Shown here: positions 1 through 10,445 of the stretch, piece after piece | Numbering within the stretch: position 1 is the first letter of the stretch | How the letters are laid out: each line of letters begins with the position of its first letter | NCBI GenBank assembly: GCA_001643675.2 | Contig: LSRY02000007.1 | Coordinates: 1,628,001 to 1,692,000 of the forward strand | Origin: Monocercomonoides exilis | Lineage: Eukaryota > Preaxostyla > Oxymonadida > Polymastigidae | DNA: 64,000 nucleotides | Direction of reading: 5' to 3' | Program-made: the position numbers and the translations under genes | Notes under the pieces: generated by a model | Databases searched by the model: none | The model's input: the letters and a program-made list of their open reading frames with translations, nothing else | Told to the model about the DNA's origin: nothing

Positions 1-304
1 ATTTTGGACGTAACCTGTTAGAAACAGGATGAATACTATCATATTCAAATGAAACATCCTAAAAATAAAAATGAAATTCAAATATTATTCATCGTAAATA
101 ATCAATATATATTAAATATATCAAAGAGCATACAATTGGATCATCTGAATGAAGACTTGGAAAACGTCCTGATTCAATTCTTAATAAAACTTGTAATTCT
201 TCGTCAGTCAATTGAATTTCTTCTCCTGTTTCATCATCTCTAATTGTCCTTCTCACAGCCGGATCGGCCATTTTTTGTAACAATGTTTTGTACTCATTTT
301 GCAT
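1..304 (-). CDS. BOP1/ERB1-like ribosome-biogenesis protein, partial (one exon plus start of the next)
   Basis: From the ATG at 304 the minus strand encodes about 57 residues including RTIRDDETGEEIQLTDEEL and RIESGRFPSLHSDDP. This matches my memory of the BOP1/ERB1 N-terminal domain, where an acidic D..TG.EI.LTDEE stretch precedes a R...GRFP motif. BOP1 works with Pes1/NOP7 and WDR12/YTM1 in 60S subunit maturation in the nucleolus. A donor-like GTATGC follows the exon, and an acceptor (TTTCTAACAG) lies at 15-16, keeping the frame into 14-1. A TGA lies in frame just upstream of the ATG at 320-322, and the usual longer BOP1 N-terminus is not visible. So this is either an internal exon whose upstream intron I cannot place, or a gene fragment. 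The WD40 half would lie outside the window to the left. Confidence 0.45.
15..134 (-). other. Predicted spliceosomal intron in the BOP1-like gene
   Basis: GTATGC donor at 134 and CAG acceptor at 15-16 on the minus strand, 120 nt, phase 0. The donor hexamer is identical to that of the first hAT transposase intron at 51671, which supports it as a real splice motif here. Confidence 0.45.
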
Positions 305-869
305 TGATGATGAGTTGTTTCAATTTTCTTTTATGATCCAATTATATAATTGAAAATAGTGCTTTTCACAAATCTCTCATCAAAAACATTCAAATTCGAA
401 AAAACAATATCTCAATTTATGAAATAATAACAAAATACTTAAATTTGAATTTTTTTTTGGGGAATAAAACAAGTATTAATTATTAAAGAAGATAATTGTA
501 TTTGTCACGTCATGCAAAAATTTGTCAAAGTTGTTTTCATTTTTCATTGGAGCTGTTTTGCATGGATATGAGTTTATGGAATCAAATATGTCCAAATAAA
601 GTTCCTCAAACTCAAAAATGATGAACAAAAAATTGGAAAAAAATTCTGAACTGATATTATTCATTTATCATTTCTCATCATTGACAATCGCTTATTTTGA
701 ATAACAATTTATTTTTCATCAAATATGTGAAACAATTATTGAAAACGCTATATTTTTCTGCAAATATACCATTTTCTTTTCATACGAAAAATTTATTTTT
801 TTGATTCATATATGATTAATTCCTTGTAAACAACTGTTAAAGATCAACATCAATTCATCAATAACTTTC
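305..869. other. AT-rich intergenic stretch
   Basis: No supported gene. Short chance reading frames only, for example 62 codons on the minus strand at 476-664 without recognisable features. Confidence 0.6.
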
Positions 870-1156
870 ATATATAATTTTCATTTGTTTTCTTTATTTT
901 TTCAAGATTTTCAAATCTTTCTAAATTTTATTCATTAAATTTTGAGTTTATTAAAAAATTAAAACCCCAGTAAAAGATAAAAGAAAAAAGAATAAGCTGA
1001 AAGAACAAATTGCAATCATAATAGTCACTTTCTATTTATATTCCTTTATCAAAAAGAAACATTTTCATATATTTTAGAAATCAGAAAAAAACTGAGGATA
1101 ATCTAATAAAGGGCGCAGGAATTTTTTATTTTGAGTTTTTGTTTGCATCCACATCC
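870..1156 (+). promoter_or_regulatory. Conserved 5' flank / probable promoter of surface gene 1
   Basis: This segment aligns with 33150-33438 upstream of the paralogue. Best conserved are GAACAAATTGCAATCATAAT, CTGAGGATAATCTAATAAAG and the last 40 bases before the ATG. Retention of short blocks in otherwise drifting AT-rich sequence suggests transcription start or regulatory elements. No canonical motif can be named. Confidence 0.5.
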
Positions 1157-4100
1157 ATGGTGAGACGCTCCACCAGCGCAAAAGCTGCGTTCAATATTGC
1201 TGCATTGCTGTTACTTTGTGTAATATGCCTTAATGCTGAGGGTAATGCCAATGCACAAATTCTGCAAAAAATGAACGAGGAGATCCGGAACTGCATGTTG
1301 AGCAATGCACACGAAAATGCCAAACGTATCAACAATTTTACTATTCAGAGGGAAACGATTGGGAGCGCAGCTGACAATTGCATCTGCTGTGTTCAAACAA
1401 GTCTCAAAATCATCAACAGCTCGTTGTGTGCGAGCCATCTCACCATGGCGCCTCTCTGTGGATGCACGCTCCTCACTTCTCACCACCGCTCATCCACCAC
1501 CATCCGCTCCACCACCTGCCAGATCCACCCCCACCACAATCACAAACACCACCCACTTTTCCTCTCTGCCCATGCCTCCCTTGCCCTCACCAACTTCTCT
1601 CTCCAAATCCTTCAACCAGCATTCTTCTCCTTCCCCCTCTTCTCCATTCCTCCAAATTCCCTCTCTTCCACTCACTCCCCAATCCCCACCTCTTTCTCTA
1701 TCTCCCATTCTTCCTTCTCCTCATTCATCTCCCTCATTCAGCCCTTCATTTTTTCTCCTTCTTCCATTTCTCCTTCTTCTTCCCTTATTCATCTCCATCT
1801 CTCACACACACTCTTCACCAACATCACCACTGCACCACAATCCACACACATCATTCCTGCCAATCACACACACTCACACAACTCATTCACCACCACCACA
1901 AACACCACCACCACAAACACAGACACAAACACAAACACACGCATTATTCCCTCTTTTTTGCATCATTCTTCTATCTCCGTCCACTCAACCATCTTCCTCC
2001 ACATTCACAACCCCATCGATGGTGCCATCCTCCCCTACCTCAATAGCCCATCCACATCTCTCTCTGCCTTCAACACATCTTTCCTCCACCTAACTCGATC
2101 TTCACCAAATGATCCTGTTGAACATATTGGAACTGAATCTCAAAGAGTGAAACTAGGAAGAGAGAGTATTTATGATCTGAACAGCTATCACTTTGAATGG
2201 TGCATATGGGAAAATTCAAGCAGTGGATCAAGTCATGGCGGAGCACTTTATATTAATTGCGTGAATGCAAATCTCACAATAACTTCTTGTTCGTTCAACA
2301 ATTGTTCAGTTACGGGTGAATATTCTGGTGGAGCGTTATGTTGTGATTATTTGTTGAAAATTGATATCTCAAAATCCAATTTCACAAATTGTTCAGCTGC
2401 ACAAGGAGGAGCTGTTTATGTTGGCTGGCCACAATCCAGTTCTGTTTGGATTATATCAAAAAATAGAATGGATAATTGCTCAATAACAAATTGGTGTGGA
2501 ACTGGTTGGAATATCGTGCTTGACAATATGACATCAAATGGTCAATTCCTGTTTTCGAAATGTGTTAGTATTGCAAATACCGGTGGTGATGCGGCTGGCG
2601 CAGTCACCTTTCATTACCCTCCACCAGTAATACCTCTTCAATATTTACTCCAAGAGTGCCAGTTCATCAACAATAAATTGATTGCTTCATTGACTTATGG
2701 AGGTGCTGGCATTCATTGCACCACAACATATGATTGGATGAATGAAGTCATATTCATCGCATTCTGTTTCTTCGATGGCAACACAGCAACAGATGGCAGA
2801 GGAAACGATGTGTTTTTCAATGGCAGCATCACCAAGTCCCCATTCAATCAGTGTGGATCAACAACAGAATCAAATAGAGTGTGGAATGCTGGAACTGCCG
2901 ATAACGTTGAATACAACAATTGGCTCCCTCTCATAACAACTTATAAAATCGTATCAAATAATGGAACAAACACCGATCTCTGCGGAATTACACAACTCAA
3001 TCCATGCGCCACAATAGAATTTGCTCTTTGTCGCGTGACAGATACACAAGATGCCTCCCTCACACTCCTCAGCTCAACATTTGTCCCCAATCAAACGCTC
3101 ACCTTCAGCGCAGCTGACACAAAAATCACAGGAAATGGAACAACTGCCACAACCATCGCTTCCAGTGGCATTCCTCAGCCAACTTCTTCATCCTCTCCCT
3201 CATCATCGACATCTTCTTCACCAGATCCATCTTCCGCTTCTGCCCTTTTCCAACAAACTCAGGGCTCACTCACAGTCTCTGCCCTCGCCATCTCCCACAA
3301 CTCCTCAAATCCCATCACCCCCATCCTCTTCCACCTCTCTGAAAACTCCCCTTACCTCATCCTCAACACAACCACCATCACTGGAACAACCTCATCTTCA
3401 TCATCAATCACCACACCCCTATTCTTCCTCACAGCTGGCTCCCTCGCCCTCAACCACACAGCAATCACCAGCCTCACCCTCAACAGCCAAAGCATCTTCC
3501 ACCTCACCTCCCTCACAGCTCCCCTCACCCTCAACTCCTCCAACATCACCGACATCACCTCCACAGCCTCCCCCACCAGCTGTGTCCTCTCCTCTGCCAC
3601 CTCCCCTGCCCTCTCCATCTCCCTCGCCAACTGCACCATCACCAACATCAACTCAGCTCCACAACACCAACAGATTGCCACCGATGGCGGGTGCATCTCA
3701 TTCGCCTCATCTGCCTCTGCCAACTCGTTTTCAGTGAGTGACACAAATTTCTCCACCTGCTCTGTGAGCGAGGATACAAGTTCTGGAGGAAGAGGCGGTG
3801 CTCTCATGATCGAGTTCAAGGATGATTCAGAAGTGTCAGAATCCTCCTTTTCCATGGCAAATGTGGTGTTTTCAGCCAACAAGGCCAGTGTCGGAAGAGA
3901 TATGTATTTTGTGTGCGAATCATTTGTCGCTTCTGTGAAAGGGCCCTTGTTCGCCTTCATGAAAAGCATCACTCAGAAAGACAACTCGATTGTTGGGCAC
4001 GATAGAACAGAGGCATTCCGTGATTGGGATGTCGATTTATTCATATTTATAGATGGTTTTTTTGATGATACAATATATGTGGATGGAACATCTGGAGTGG

Positions 4101-7100
4101 AGAAGGCGTATTGTGGGATTGAAAAGGTGCCATGCAAGAGTGTGGGCTATGGGGCAGGGCATCTGAAGAGAACACAGAATAAAAAGCAGGAAATTATTTT
4201 ATGTGCAAACTCGTCTGTGGCAGGGTGCGTGGATGTGGGAAGAGTGCTTATAAAAGCAAAAGAGAAGGAAATGATAAGAATCGAATGCCAAAGAGAACTG
4301 AGTGGGTCTGAAGAATGCATTCTGAAGACAGAATCACTGACAGAAATAGAGTTCATTGGGATTGTTGTTCCATCGAATTTTGAGAGGACAATAGCATCAG
4401 TGATCGAATCAAGCACTCAAAATGGGGAGTTGCACATGAAGAACTGCATGATGAGTGTGGTTGGAGGGAAGGAAAACACAATTGAATTTTCCTTGATCAA
4501 ATCGACAGGGAAGATGGTTGAACTGGAGTTTGTGACGATTTCAGAAGTGAAATCATCTGTCTCGCTGTTTTCATTTTCACATTCCTCAGGAAATGTGAAT
4601 GAAGGAGATACTGAACAAAAATACAAAGCGAAGCTGTTGAATTGTTCAATGGAAGGATGCAGTTTGGCAGAGCATTCATATGGTGAATCTCCATTGATGA
4701 TATCTTCTTCTGTTTTGCTTGAAAACAGCAACTTTTCAAATATCGAGAACAAGGGCAGTGGAGAAGGAGGTGTTGCAAAAGTGACTTTGCAAAGGAATGA
4801 AGAATTGGTTATTAAATCAACAAATGCATCATCTTGCTCACTTTCATCAGGCAATGGAAAAGGAGGATTCTTGTATTTGAACTGTCAAAATTGTTTGAGT
4901 GAAAAGCCATTTCTTTTTGAAAACGTTTCATTTGCAAACAACAAAGCAGCCATTGGAAAGAATATGTTCATTTTGGGAAAGGATTTCAACAGTTCTGTGA
5001 CAAATGACTCATTCAACTTCGGTTATTCCTCAATGAAAGGCGATAACAATTTGTTTGTTGGAAGTGATGATTTTCATTCAAACAAAGATTTATTCATGTT
5101 TCTGATTCCATACAGCTCAATTGAGATATTTATCTCATCGAGTGGATTTGATGTTGCGAGATGTGGAAGTGAAGAAGAACCATGCTTCACAATGTGGAAA
5201 GGGATGGAAAATATGGAAAAGGAGGTTGGAAAGAAAACAATTCAGGTTGAAGGATCGACAATTATTCGAAATTCATTCAATGTTTCCAATTATCAGATCA
5301 AAAAAAGTGTAAAGATGGGAGAAGAAGATACAAAAGCAATATTGAATTTTGAAAAGGTAGTTGGAAATCAATTGGAATATTTCATGGAAAACGATGTTCG
5401 TCTTGAATTTTTCAACATCCAACTTCAACTAACATCTGGATTTGACAACTCAGCCAAAACGATTATTTCAAACAGAGGTGGAGAATTAGTGATACGCGAA
5501 TGTTCATTCCATTCAGAGGCAGGAGTGAACAATGGATTTGATTGTGTGTTTGTGGATGTGATTGGAGGAAGTGTGAACGTGAATGATTTGTCGATGGAAT
5601 CATGCAATGTTGGAGAAAACATTTTTGTTATTAACAGCGCTGGAGTTTCTTGTCATTTTGTGAATGTTCGAGTGGAATCATTGAATGAAAGTGGTGGATG
5701 TCTTCTTCTGATCAAAGGATCTGAATTAACAACAAAGATAAATGAAGTGAGTGAGGAAATGAGTCTCAACATTGATAATTCGTCATTTTCAGGAGTGAAG
5801 AGAAGTGACAATGGATCAAGCATTTTGGAGTCAAAAAATGAGAAAAAAATAGATTTGGTTGTGAATGAGAGCAACATCACAGAAGACAAAGCAGAAACAA
5901 GTGAAAAAGGAGGGGCAATATTCTTCACATTGGGTGCATCTGGATCAATGAAGATGATTGACTCAACAATCAGTCAATGCAGCTGCACAAATGGGAAAGG
6001 AGGAGGAGTGTATTTGGCAACAAAAGAAAGAGGAGATTTGAATTTCACATTTGTGGGGATGAAGTTCAGTGCAAACACAGCAAAAGTGGGTAATGATATT
6101 TTCATTGAATGTTTCAACATCACATCTCAGATCAATGAACGACAATTTCAGTTTGATCTTCGAGAGAATCATTATTCGCGAATTAATGCAATATATGGAA
6201 GAGATGAAAGTGATTATCAGAGCGACACCGATCTGATTGATTTTGTGACGATTCATCAGGGTGACACGATCATTGTGAGCAGCGTGAATGGATCGAATGA
6301 GAGACAGTGTGGAACAAACACACTTCCTTGTTTCTCAGTTGATTATGGACTGATGCATCTGACTTCAGATTTCATAAGTCAAATGTTCATTCTTGAGGAG
6401 AGCGTGATTGATGAGGAGATTAATTTGGAGGAGGTGAGCCTGAGTTCGAAGAGCAGAGGCTTGTGTGAAGTTGAAGTTGAAACAGTGATTGAAAGAACAA
6501 GAGAGGCATTGATATCAACAGCTGGAACAGCCTCAATGCTGAGAGTTGGCTTTGTGTTTGATTCGAATTTCGCTTCCACACATGAATCACTGATATCACC
6601 AGAGGGAGGGATTCTGGAAATTATGAATTGTTCGTTCACAGAAAAACAATTGATAGAAGGAGTTAATGCAGAATTTGCAAACATTCCATTTCACATTATT
6701 AATATGGAAAAAGGAGAATTACAACTTGATGGATGCGCGATATCAAATCTTATTCTTCATGAATCTGCATTATCTCTTTCATCGCAACTTCCATCAGTTA
6801 TTGATACATTAACGTTTTGCAGTTCAACAATAAAAACTTCTCTGATAGATATTGATGAATGTGGACAATTAACAATCAAGGATTTCAATGCAGAAAATAT
6901 ATCAGTTAAAGGAAAAGAAGAATCATTGATATCTTGCCTGTCAATGAAAAAGACGATGCAGTTAGCAAATTGCACAATGGACGGAGTAAGTTCAAAGACC
7001 ACAAAAGGGAAATTGATGAAAGTGGAGGATTGCACAGATGTGAAAATGTACAGTTGCATTTTTGATGGAAGTTTAAAGGAAATAAATGAAATGAATTCAA

Positions 7101-9073
7101 ATACAGAAGAAGAGAAGTGCAGATGGGAAGGATCTCTTGTGGATGTTGTGAAGAGTTATGTGATGATGAAAGATTCAACAATCTCGAATTCACCTGATGG
7201 TGGAGTCGCAATGAGTGGAGGAAATATGATAATTGAGAAAGGAGAGTTCATTGGCAACAATCCATCCATTGAAGGATATCCATCATTGAGAAGAAACATC
7301 ATCTGTTTAGATTCAGGAACATTGAATGTGATGAGTTTGAAAGGAGGAGATGGATTGAAGGATAATACTTCTCTTTGGATGTTGAATGAAGGGTGCAGTT
7401 TTGAAGGGATTGCTTCAGAAAGAGATTCATCATTTTTTATTCCTGTATTAGAGAGTGTTGAGGCAAAAGAAGAAACAGATAGAATGAAACTGACATTCAA
7501 AGGAATGCTTCTTGTTCCATGCAATTTGTCATTCGCAGTTGTGAAGAGAAAAGGAGAAGAGAATGAGATTGAAAAATACATGTTTGATGAAAATGGATTC
7601 TTATCAGAAAGGGAAGTTGAAGGAAGTGTGGGAAAAGATCTCATCAGAAGTTGTGAAGACGAAATTGAAGTGAGCGTGTGCATTTTGTTTGGAAACTCAA
7701 ATTCTCCATCTTCGACAAACTCATTTATTTTGAAAAATGCGAGTATCACTCCACCAAAAGGAGATGAAAGAAATGTTGAAAGTGGGAAAGAAGAAAAATC
7801 ATCATGGGCATTGGTTGTGATTGTGATATTTGCAATAATGTTTCTGATTGTTCTGATTGTATCAATTATATTCATTGTTCGGTGGAGGAAGGCGAAGAAT
7901 GATGCAGAAGATCTGAGAGAGATCGTGAACGATAACATCAGAAAAGATCCGAAGGCATTTGAGATGGTGACGATGGAGATGTCACCAGAGGCGCAGTGGA
8001 GAAGAGCAGAAAGGGAGGCAGAGAAGAAGAACGAAGAAAACATGAAGAAAAGAATAATTGGAAAAGAGATGGTTCATTCAGAGTCTGAAGAGTATTTGCT
8101 GGCTGAAAGTGGATCAACTGAATATATATTGGGGAGAGATTCAGATAAGATTCCTGATTGGGCATTGGAGAAGGTTGATGAGAAAGAAGAAGAGGAAGAA
8201 ACAAGAAAGAGATCGCCTTCACCTTCCATTTCATCAACTTGTTCAACTGATTCGGATTCAACATTTGTTCGATCGGAGAGTCTGTGTCCAACCACTTCGT
8301 CCATGTCAAATCTGGTGGATGCAATGGCATGCTCATCTCCTCATGAGAAGCTGATTGTGGATCTGCGAGATTCGCTGTTCATGCTGCTTCATGGGAGGAA
8401 TGAGAAGAAGGAGATGGCGATAGGCACATTGACTGAGAGAGAGCACACAGCTGCACAGGTGTTGTTCTGGGTGGCAAATGTGGCACTCCATTCATTTGAT
8501 GAAATGGAAAATCCTCTTTCTTCCCTCACAAATTTGAGTCCTCACATTGTTCTGTTTTCGGAGCACATGGTGATCTGCATTGTGATGCATTCAGATTTGC
8601 TTTCATCTGATGATTCTGATTCATCATCCATCTCATCAACAACATTTGTGACATCTGCAAGTGATGATGAAAGTGACTCATTGCCATCATCAGCGTTTGA
8701 GGATGAAGACGACAGTTTCAAAAAAGAGTGTCTGAGGTGGAAGGCACCAGAGCTGCTGATGAACAAGAAGAGGGAAGCAACGAAGGAGTCGGTGGCATTC
8801 TCGATTGGGATGATGCTGTGGGAGTGCCTGACGCTTCATGTTCCGTTTGGGGAATATGAGGCAGAAATTGCTGGACAGAAGATTGTGAATGGGGAGCGTC
8901 CGAACATTGGGGTGGTTGAGTGCGAGTGGGGAAGAGAGTTTGTGAAGAAGTGTGTGCTGGGGGATTTGACAGAGAGACCTTCGCTGACAGATGTGAAGCG
9001 GTGGCTGATTGGACACTTTCCAGAAGAGGCAATAATTGTGACAGCAACAGATGCAATATTCACCGAAGACTGA
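1157..9073 (+). CDS. Giant type I surface protein with beta-helix-like ectodomain and cytoplasmic pseudokinase (copy 1, 2638 aa)
   Basis: The start is the ATG at 1157; MVRRSTSAKAAF plus a hydrophobic core ending near CLNAEG is a signal peptide. Residues ~90-320 are Ser/Thr/Pro/His-rich. The rest of the ectodomain has short Asn-Cys-Ser strands (SFNNCS, SNFTNCSA) and GGA turns typical of right-handed parallel beta-helix adhesins. Four modules each carry a CG(4-6)PC motif (Cys near residues 609, 986, 1336 and 1718). One membrane span lies at ~2217-2242 (LVVIVIFAIMFLIVLIVSII), followed by RWRKAK. The ~395-residue tail has a kinase-like C-lobe: RWKAPELLM (APE), FSIGMMLWECLT and ERPSL. I see no glycine loop, VAIK lysine, HRD or DFG, so it is probably a pseudokinase. 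The stop is TGA. No TAA or TAG occurs in frame. The likely role is cell-surface recognition or adhesion with a signalling or scaffolding tail; the ligand is unknown. Confidence 0.88.
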   Translation: MVRRSTSAKAAFNIAALLLLCVICLNAEGNANAQILQKMNEEIRNCMLSNAHENAKRINNFTIQRETIGSAADNCICCVQTSLKIINSSLCASHLTMAPLCGCTLLTSHHRSSTTIRSTTCQIHPHHNHKHHPLFLSAHASLALTNFSLQILQPAFFSFPLFSIPPNSLSSTHSPIPTSFSISHSSFSSFISLIQPFIFSPSSISPSSSLIHLHLSHTLFTNITTAPQSTHIIPANHTHSHNSFTTTTNTTTTNTDTNTNTRIIPSFLHHSSISVHSTIFLHIHNPIDGAILPYLNSPSTSLSAFNTSFLHLTRSSPNDPVEHIGTESQRVKLGRESIYDLNSYHFEWCIWENSSSGSSHGGALYINCVNANLTITSCSFNNCSVTGEYSGGALCCDYLLKIDISKSNFTNCSAAQGGAVYVGWPQSSSVWIISKNRMDNCSITNWCGTGWNIVLDNMTSNGQFLFSKCVSIANTGGDAAGAVTFHYPPPVIPLQYLLQECQFINNKLIASLTYGGAGIHCTTTYDWMNEVIFIAFCFFDGNTATDGRGNDVFFNGSITKSPFNQCGSTTESNRVWNAGTADNVEYNNWLPLITTYKIVSNNGTNTDLCGITQLNPCATIEFALCRVTDTQDASLTLLSSTFVPNQTLTFSAADTKITGNGTTATTIASSGIPQPTSSSSPSSSTSSSPDPSSASALFQQTQGSLTVSALAISHNSSNPITPILFHLSENSPYLILNTTTITGTTSSSSSITTPLFFLTAGSLALNHTAITSLTLNSQSIFHLTSLTAPLTLNSSNITDITSTASPTSCVLSSATSPALSISLANCTITNINSAPQHQQIATDGGCISFASSASANSFSVSDTNFSTCSVSEDTSSGGRGGALMIEFKDDSEVSESSFSMANVVFSANKASVGRDMYFVCESFVASVKGPLFAFMKSITQKDNSIVGHDRTEAFRDWDVDLFIFIDGFFDDTIYVDGTSGVEKAYCGIEKVPCKSVGYGAGHLKRTQNKKQEIILCANSSVAGCVDVGRVLIKAKEKEMIRIECQRELSGSEECILKTESLTEIEFIGIVVPSNFERTIASVIESSTQNGELHMKNCMMSVVGGKENTIEFSLIKSTGKMVELEFVTISEVKSSVSLFSFSHSSGNVNEGDTEQKYKAKLLNCSMEGCSLAEHSYGESPLMISSSVLLENSNFSNIENKGSGEGGVAKVTLQRNEELVIKSTNASSCSLSSGNGKGGFLYLNCQNCLSEKPFLFENVSFANNKAAIGKNMFILGKDFNSSVTNDSFNFGYSSMKGDNNLFVGSDDFHSNKDLFMFLIPYSSIEIFISSSGFDVARCGSEEEPCFTMWKGMENMEKEVGKKTIQVEGSTIIRNSFNVSNYQIKKSVKMGEEDTKAILNFEKVVGNQLEYFMENDVRLEFFNIQLQLTSGFDNSAKTIISNRGGELVIRECSFHSEAGVNNGFDCVFVDVIGGSVNVNDLSMESCNVGENIFVINSAGVSCHFVNVRVESLNESGGCLLLIKGSELTTKINEVSEEMSLNIDNSSFSGVKRSDNGSSILESKNEKKIDLVVNESNITEDKAETSEKGGAIFFTLGASGSMKMIDSTISQCSCTNGKGGGVYLATKERGDLNFTFVGMKFSANTAKVGNDIFIECFNITSQINERQFQFDLRENHYSRINAIYGRDESDYQSDTDLIDFVTIHQGDTIIVSSVNGSNERQCGTNTLPCFSVDYGLMHLTSDFISQMFILEESVIDEEINLEEVSLSSKSRGLCEVEVETVIERTREALISTAGTASMLRVGFVFDSNFASTHESLISPEGGILEIMNCSFTEKQLIEGVNAEFANIPFHIINMEKGELQLDGCAISNLILHESALSLSSQLPSVIDTLTFCSSTIKTSLIDIDECGQLTIKDFNAENISVKGKEESLISCLSMKKTMQLANCTMDGVSSKTTKGKLMKVEDCTDVKMYSCIFDGSLKEINEMNSNTEEEKCRWEGSLVDVVKSYVMMKDSTISNSPDGGVAMSGGNMIIEKGEFIGNNPSIEGYPSLRRNIICLDSGTLNVMSLKGGDGLKDNTSLWMLNEGCSFEGIASERDSSFFIPVLESVEAKEETDRMKLTFKGMLLVPCNLSFAVVKRKGEENEIEKYMFDENGFLSEREVEGSVGKDLIRSCEDEIEVSVCILFGNSNSPSSTNSFILKNASITPPKGDERNVESGKEEKSSWALVVIVIFAIMFLIVLIVSIIFIVRWRKAKNDAEDLREIVNDNIRKDPKAFEMVTMEMSPEAQWRRAEREAEKKNEENMKKRIIGKEMVHSESEEYLLAESGSTEYILGRDSDKIPDWALEKVDEKEEEEETRKRSPSPSISSTCSTDSDSTFVRSESLCPTTSSMSNLVDAMACSSPHEKLIVDLRDSLFMLLHGRNEKKEMAIGTLTEREHTAAQVLFWVANVALHSFDEMENPLSSLTNLSPHIVLFSEHMVICIVMHSDLLSSDDSDSSSISSTTFVTSASDDESDSLPSSAFEDEDDSFKKECLRWKAPELLMNKKREATKESVAFSIGMMLWECLTLHVPFGEYEAEIAGQKIVNGERPNIGVVECEWGREFVKKCVLGDLTERPSLTDVKRWLIGHFPEEAIIVTATDAIFTED

Positions 9074-10374
9074 ATGGGGGCAGTGCATGATGAAGAAGAG
9101 TGTGCATGAGGGGATGAAATTCAGATGAGCATGCGAATGCTTTGAACCATCTATTGGAACAATATGGTGTTGCAGAAAGCATTGTTGAAAAGAAACTGTC
9201 ACTGTGCATGGGGAAGGGGAGAGGAAAGAAAATGAAAGACCGCTGGCTATAAAAAAGAAAAGCATTACACCACCACAAGCACGTCAATTTTGATTTTATT
9301 TAAGTTATTGTTGTTGTAATTCACACTTTTGTTTGTGTTTTTGTCACCTGTCTGAAGCCTGGAAGCCATTTCGAGTTTTCACATCGCCTCTTCATTTTGT
9401 TGATGCTTTTGTGATGCTGAGGGTTTCGAATGCCGATCAATCATGAGGAGTCTTCTTGCTAATGAGATGTTCTTTTGATGATTATATTGGCTGTTTGAAT
9501 CCTTTTGTCACTTTTTGCATCGATATTTGCGATTTCACTTATCTTTTTGTTTGCTTGATTGATTGCTTCTTTCTTTCTTCACTGTTTTTGCGTTTAATAT
9601 TTTGTCACATAACAACTGTGTTTTGAGATATGCTTCTTCAAATGTTTTGACAAATTATTTCTCTCGCTCACTTTTTCTTTTTCGAATGGTTGAATTGTTC
9701 GTGTTTTTTTGTTGATTGTTTTGTTATATTTATATATTTATCAATTTTTCTGATTTTAATGTGTGTAACTCATTTGTTGATGTGCCTCACACATTGATTT
9801 TTCACAACACTTTTTATAGTCAGCAATGGCCGCTTCATTTTCAGAAGGAAAAGCGATCATTGAAGCAGATAAAACACGACGAACGTGCTTTTTCAATGCT
9901 TGAAGAGGGTTCTACTTTTTTTTCTATCTGAACATCTCGGATGATTGTTGTTGAAAGAAAAAAATTAAGATGAAATGTTTGAATATCTTTTCAATGCGGA
10001 AACCATCGTTGTGTTTTGAAATAATTCAATTATCAATAACTTTATGGAATCAACTGGGTCTCTCTTTTGTTCACAAGCATTTTAATTTTAAATTTTTTCA
10101 TTTTTCATTGACTTTGAAATCATCTTTTTTAATCATTTTTTACGCATCATAAATTCTTTCTTTCTTTTATTTTCTTTCAATGCTTTCAACAATCTTGCCA
10201 ATTCCATCATGCTTCATATTTTCTTCATTTGTTTTGTGGAATTAATCTCTCGTTCAAAGAAATATTCTATTTTTTTTGAATTTTTATCGATTCATAAGAA
10301 ACGAATATTTGTAATTGTCAAACTTCATTCTCCTCAAAAAACATCCTCATTTTTAAAAAGATTCATATTTTTAT
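9074..10374 (+). other. Conserved 3' flank of surface gene 1
   Basis: Aligns over its whole length with 41365-42657 downstream of the paralogue, so it belongs to the duplicated block. It probably includes the 3' UTR. A run at ~9780-9908 is almost identical in both copies while neighbouring sequence shows indels. The homology is interrupted at 10374 by the DIRS element and resumes at 16010. Confidence 0.7.
9826..9903 (+). other. Conserved mini reading frame (25 codons) in the 3' flank, copy 1
   Basis: An ATG-to-TGA frame beginning MAASFSEGKAII is identical at nucleotide level to 42103-42180. It could be a micropeptide, a regulatory RNA element or a recently converted tract. A longer frame on the same strand and one on the opposite strand also cross it. 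The function is unknown. Confidence 0.25.
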
Positions 10375-10384
10375 AAAAACGCTG

Positions 10385-10445
10385 TGAGACAGGTTTGCTC
10401 CGAGATAATGAGTATTTTTCACGATTTGTGGGTGGTTTAAGTGAG
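10385..10445. repeat. DIRS left inverted terminal repeat
   Basis: CAGGTTTGCTCCGAGATAAT and following bases through GGTGGTTTAA are the near-perfect reverse complement of ~15918-15977. Confidence 0.75.

Noticed and set aside
1305-2093. Long open frames in the other two forward frames over the start of surface gene 1 (also at 33587-34231 and 3051-3737)
   Set aside because: They arise because the coding strand is C-rich and nearly G-free there, removing stops from all frames. They lack signal peptide continuity and conserved ends.
7156-8336. Open minus-strand frames of 130-295 codons antisense to the surface genes
   Set aside because: Shadow frames of purine-rich coding sequence, Ser/Phe/Leu-rich, with no independent support.
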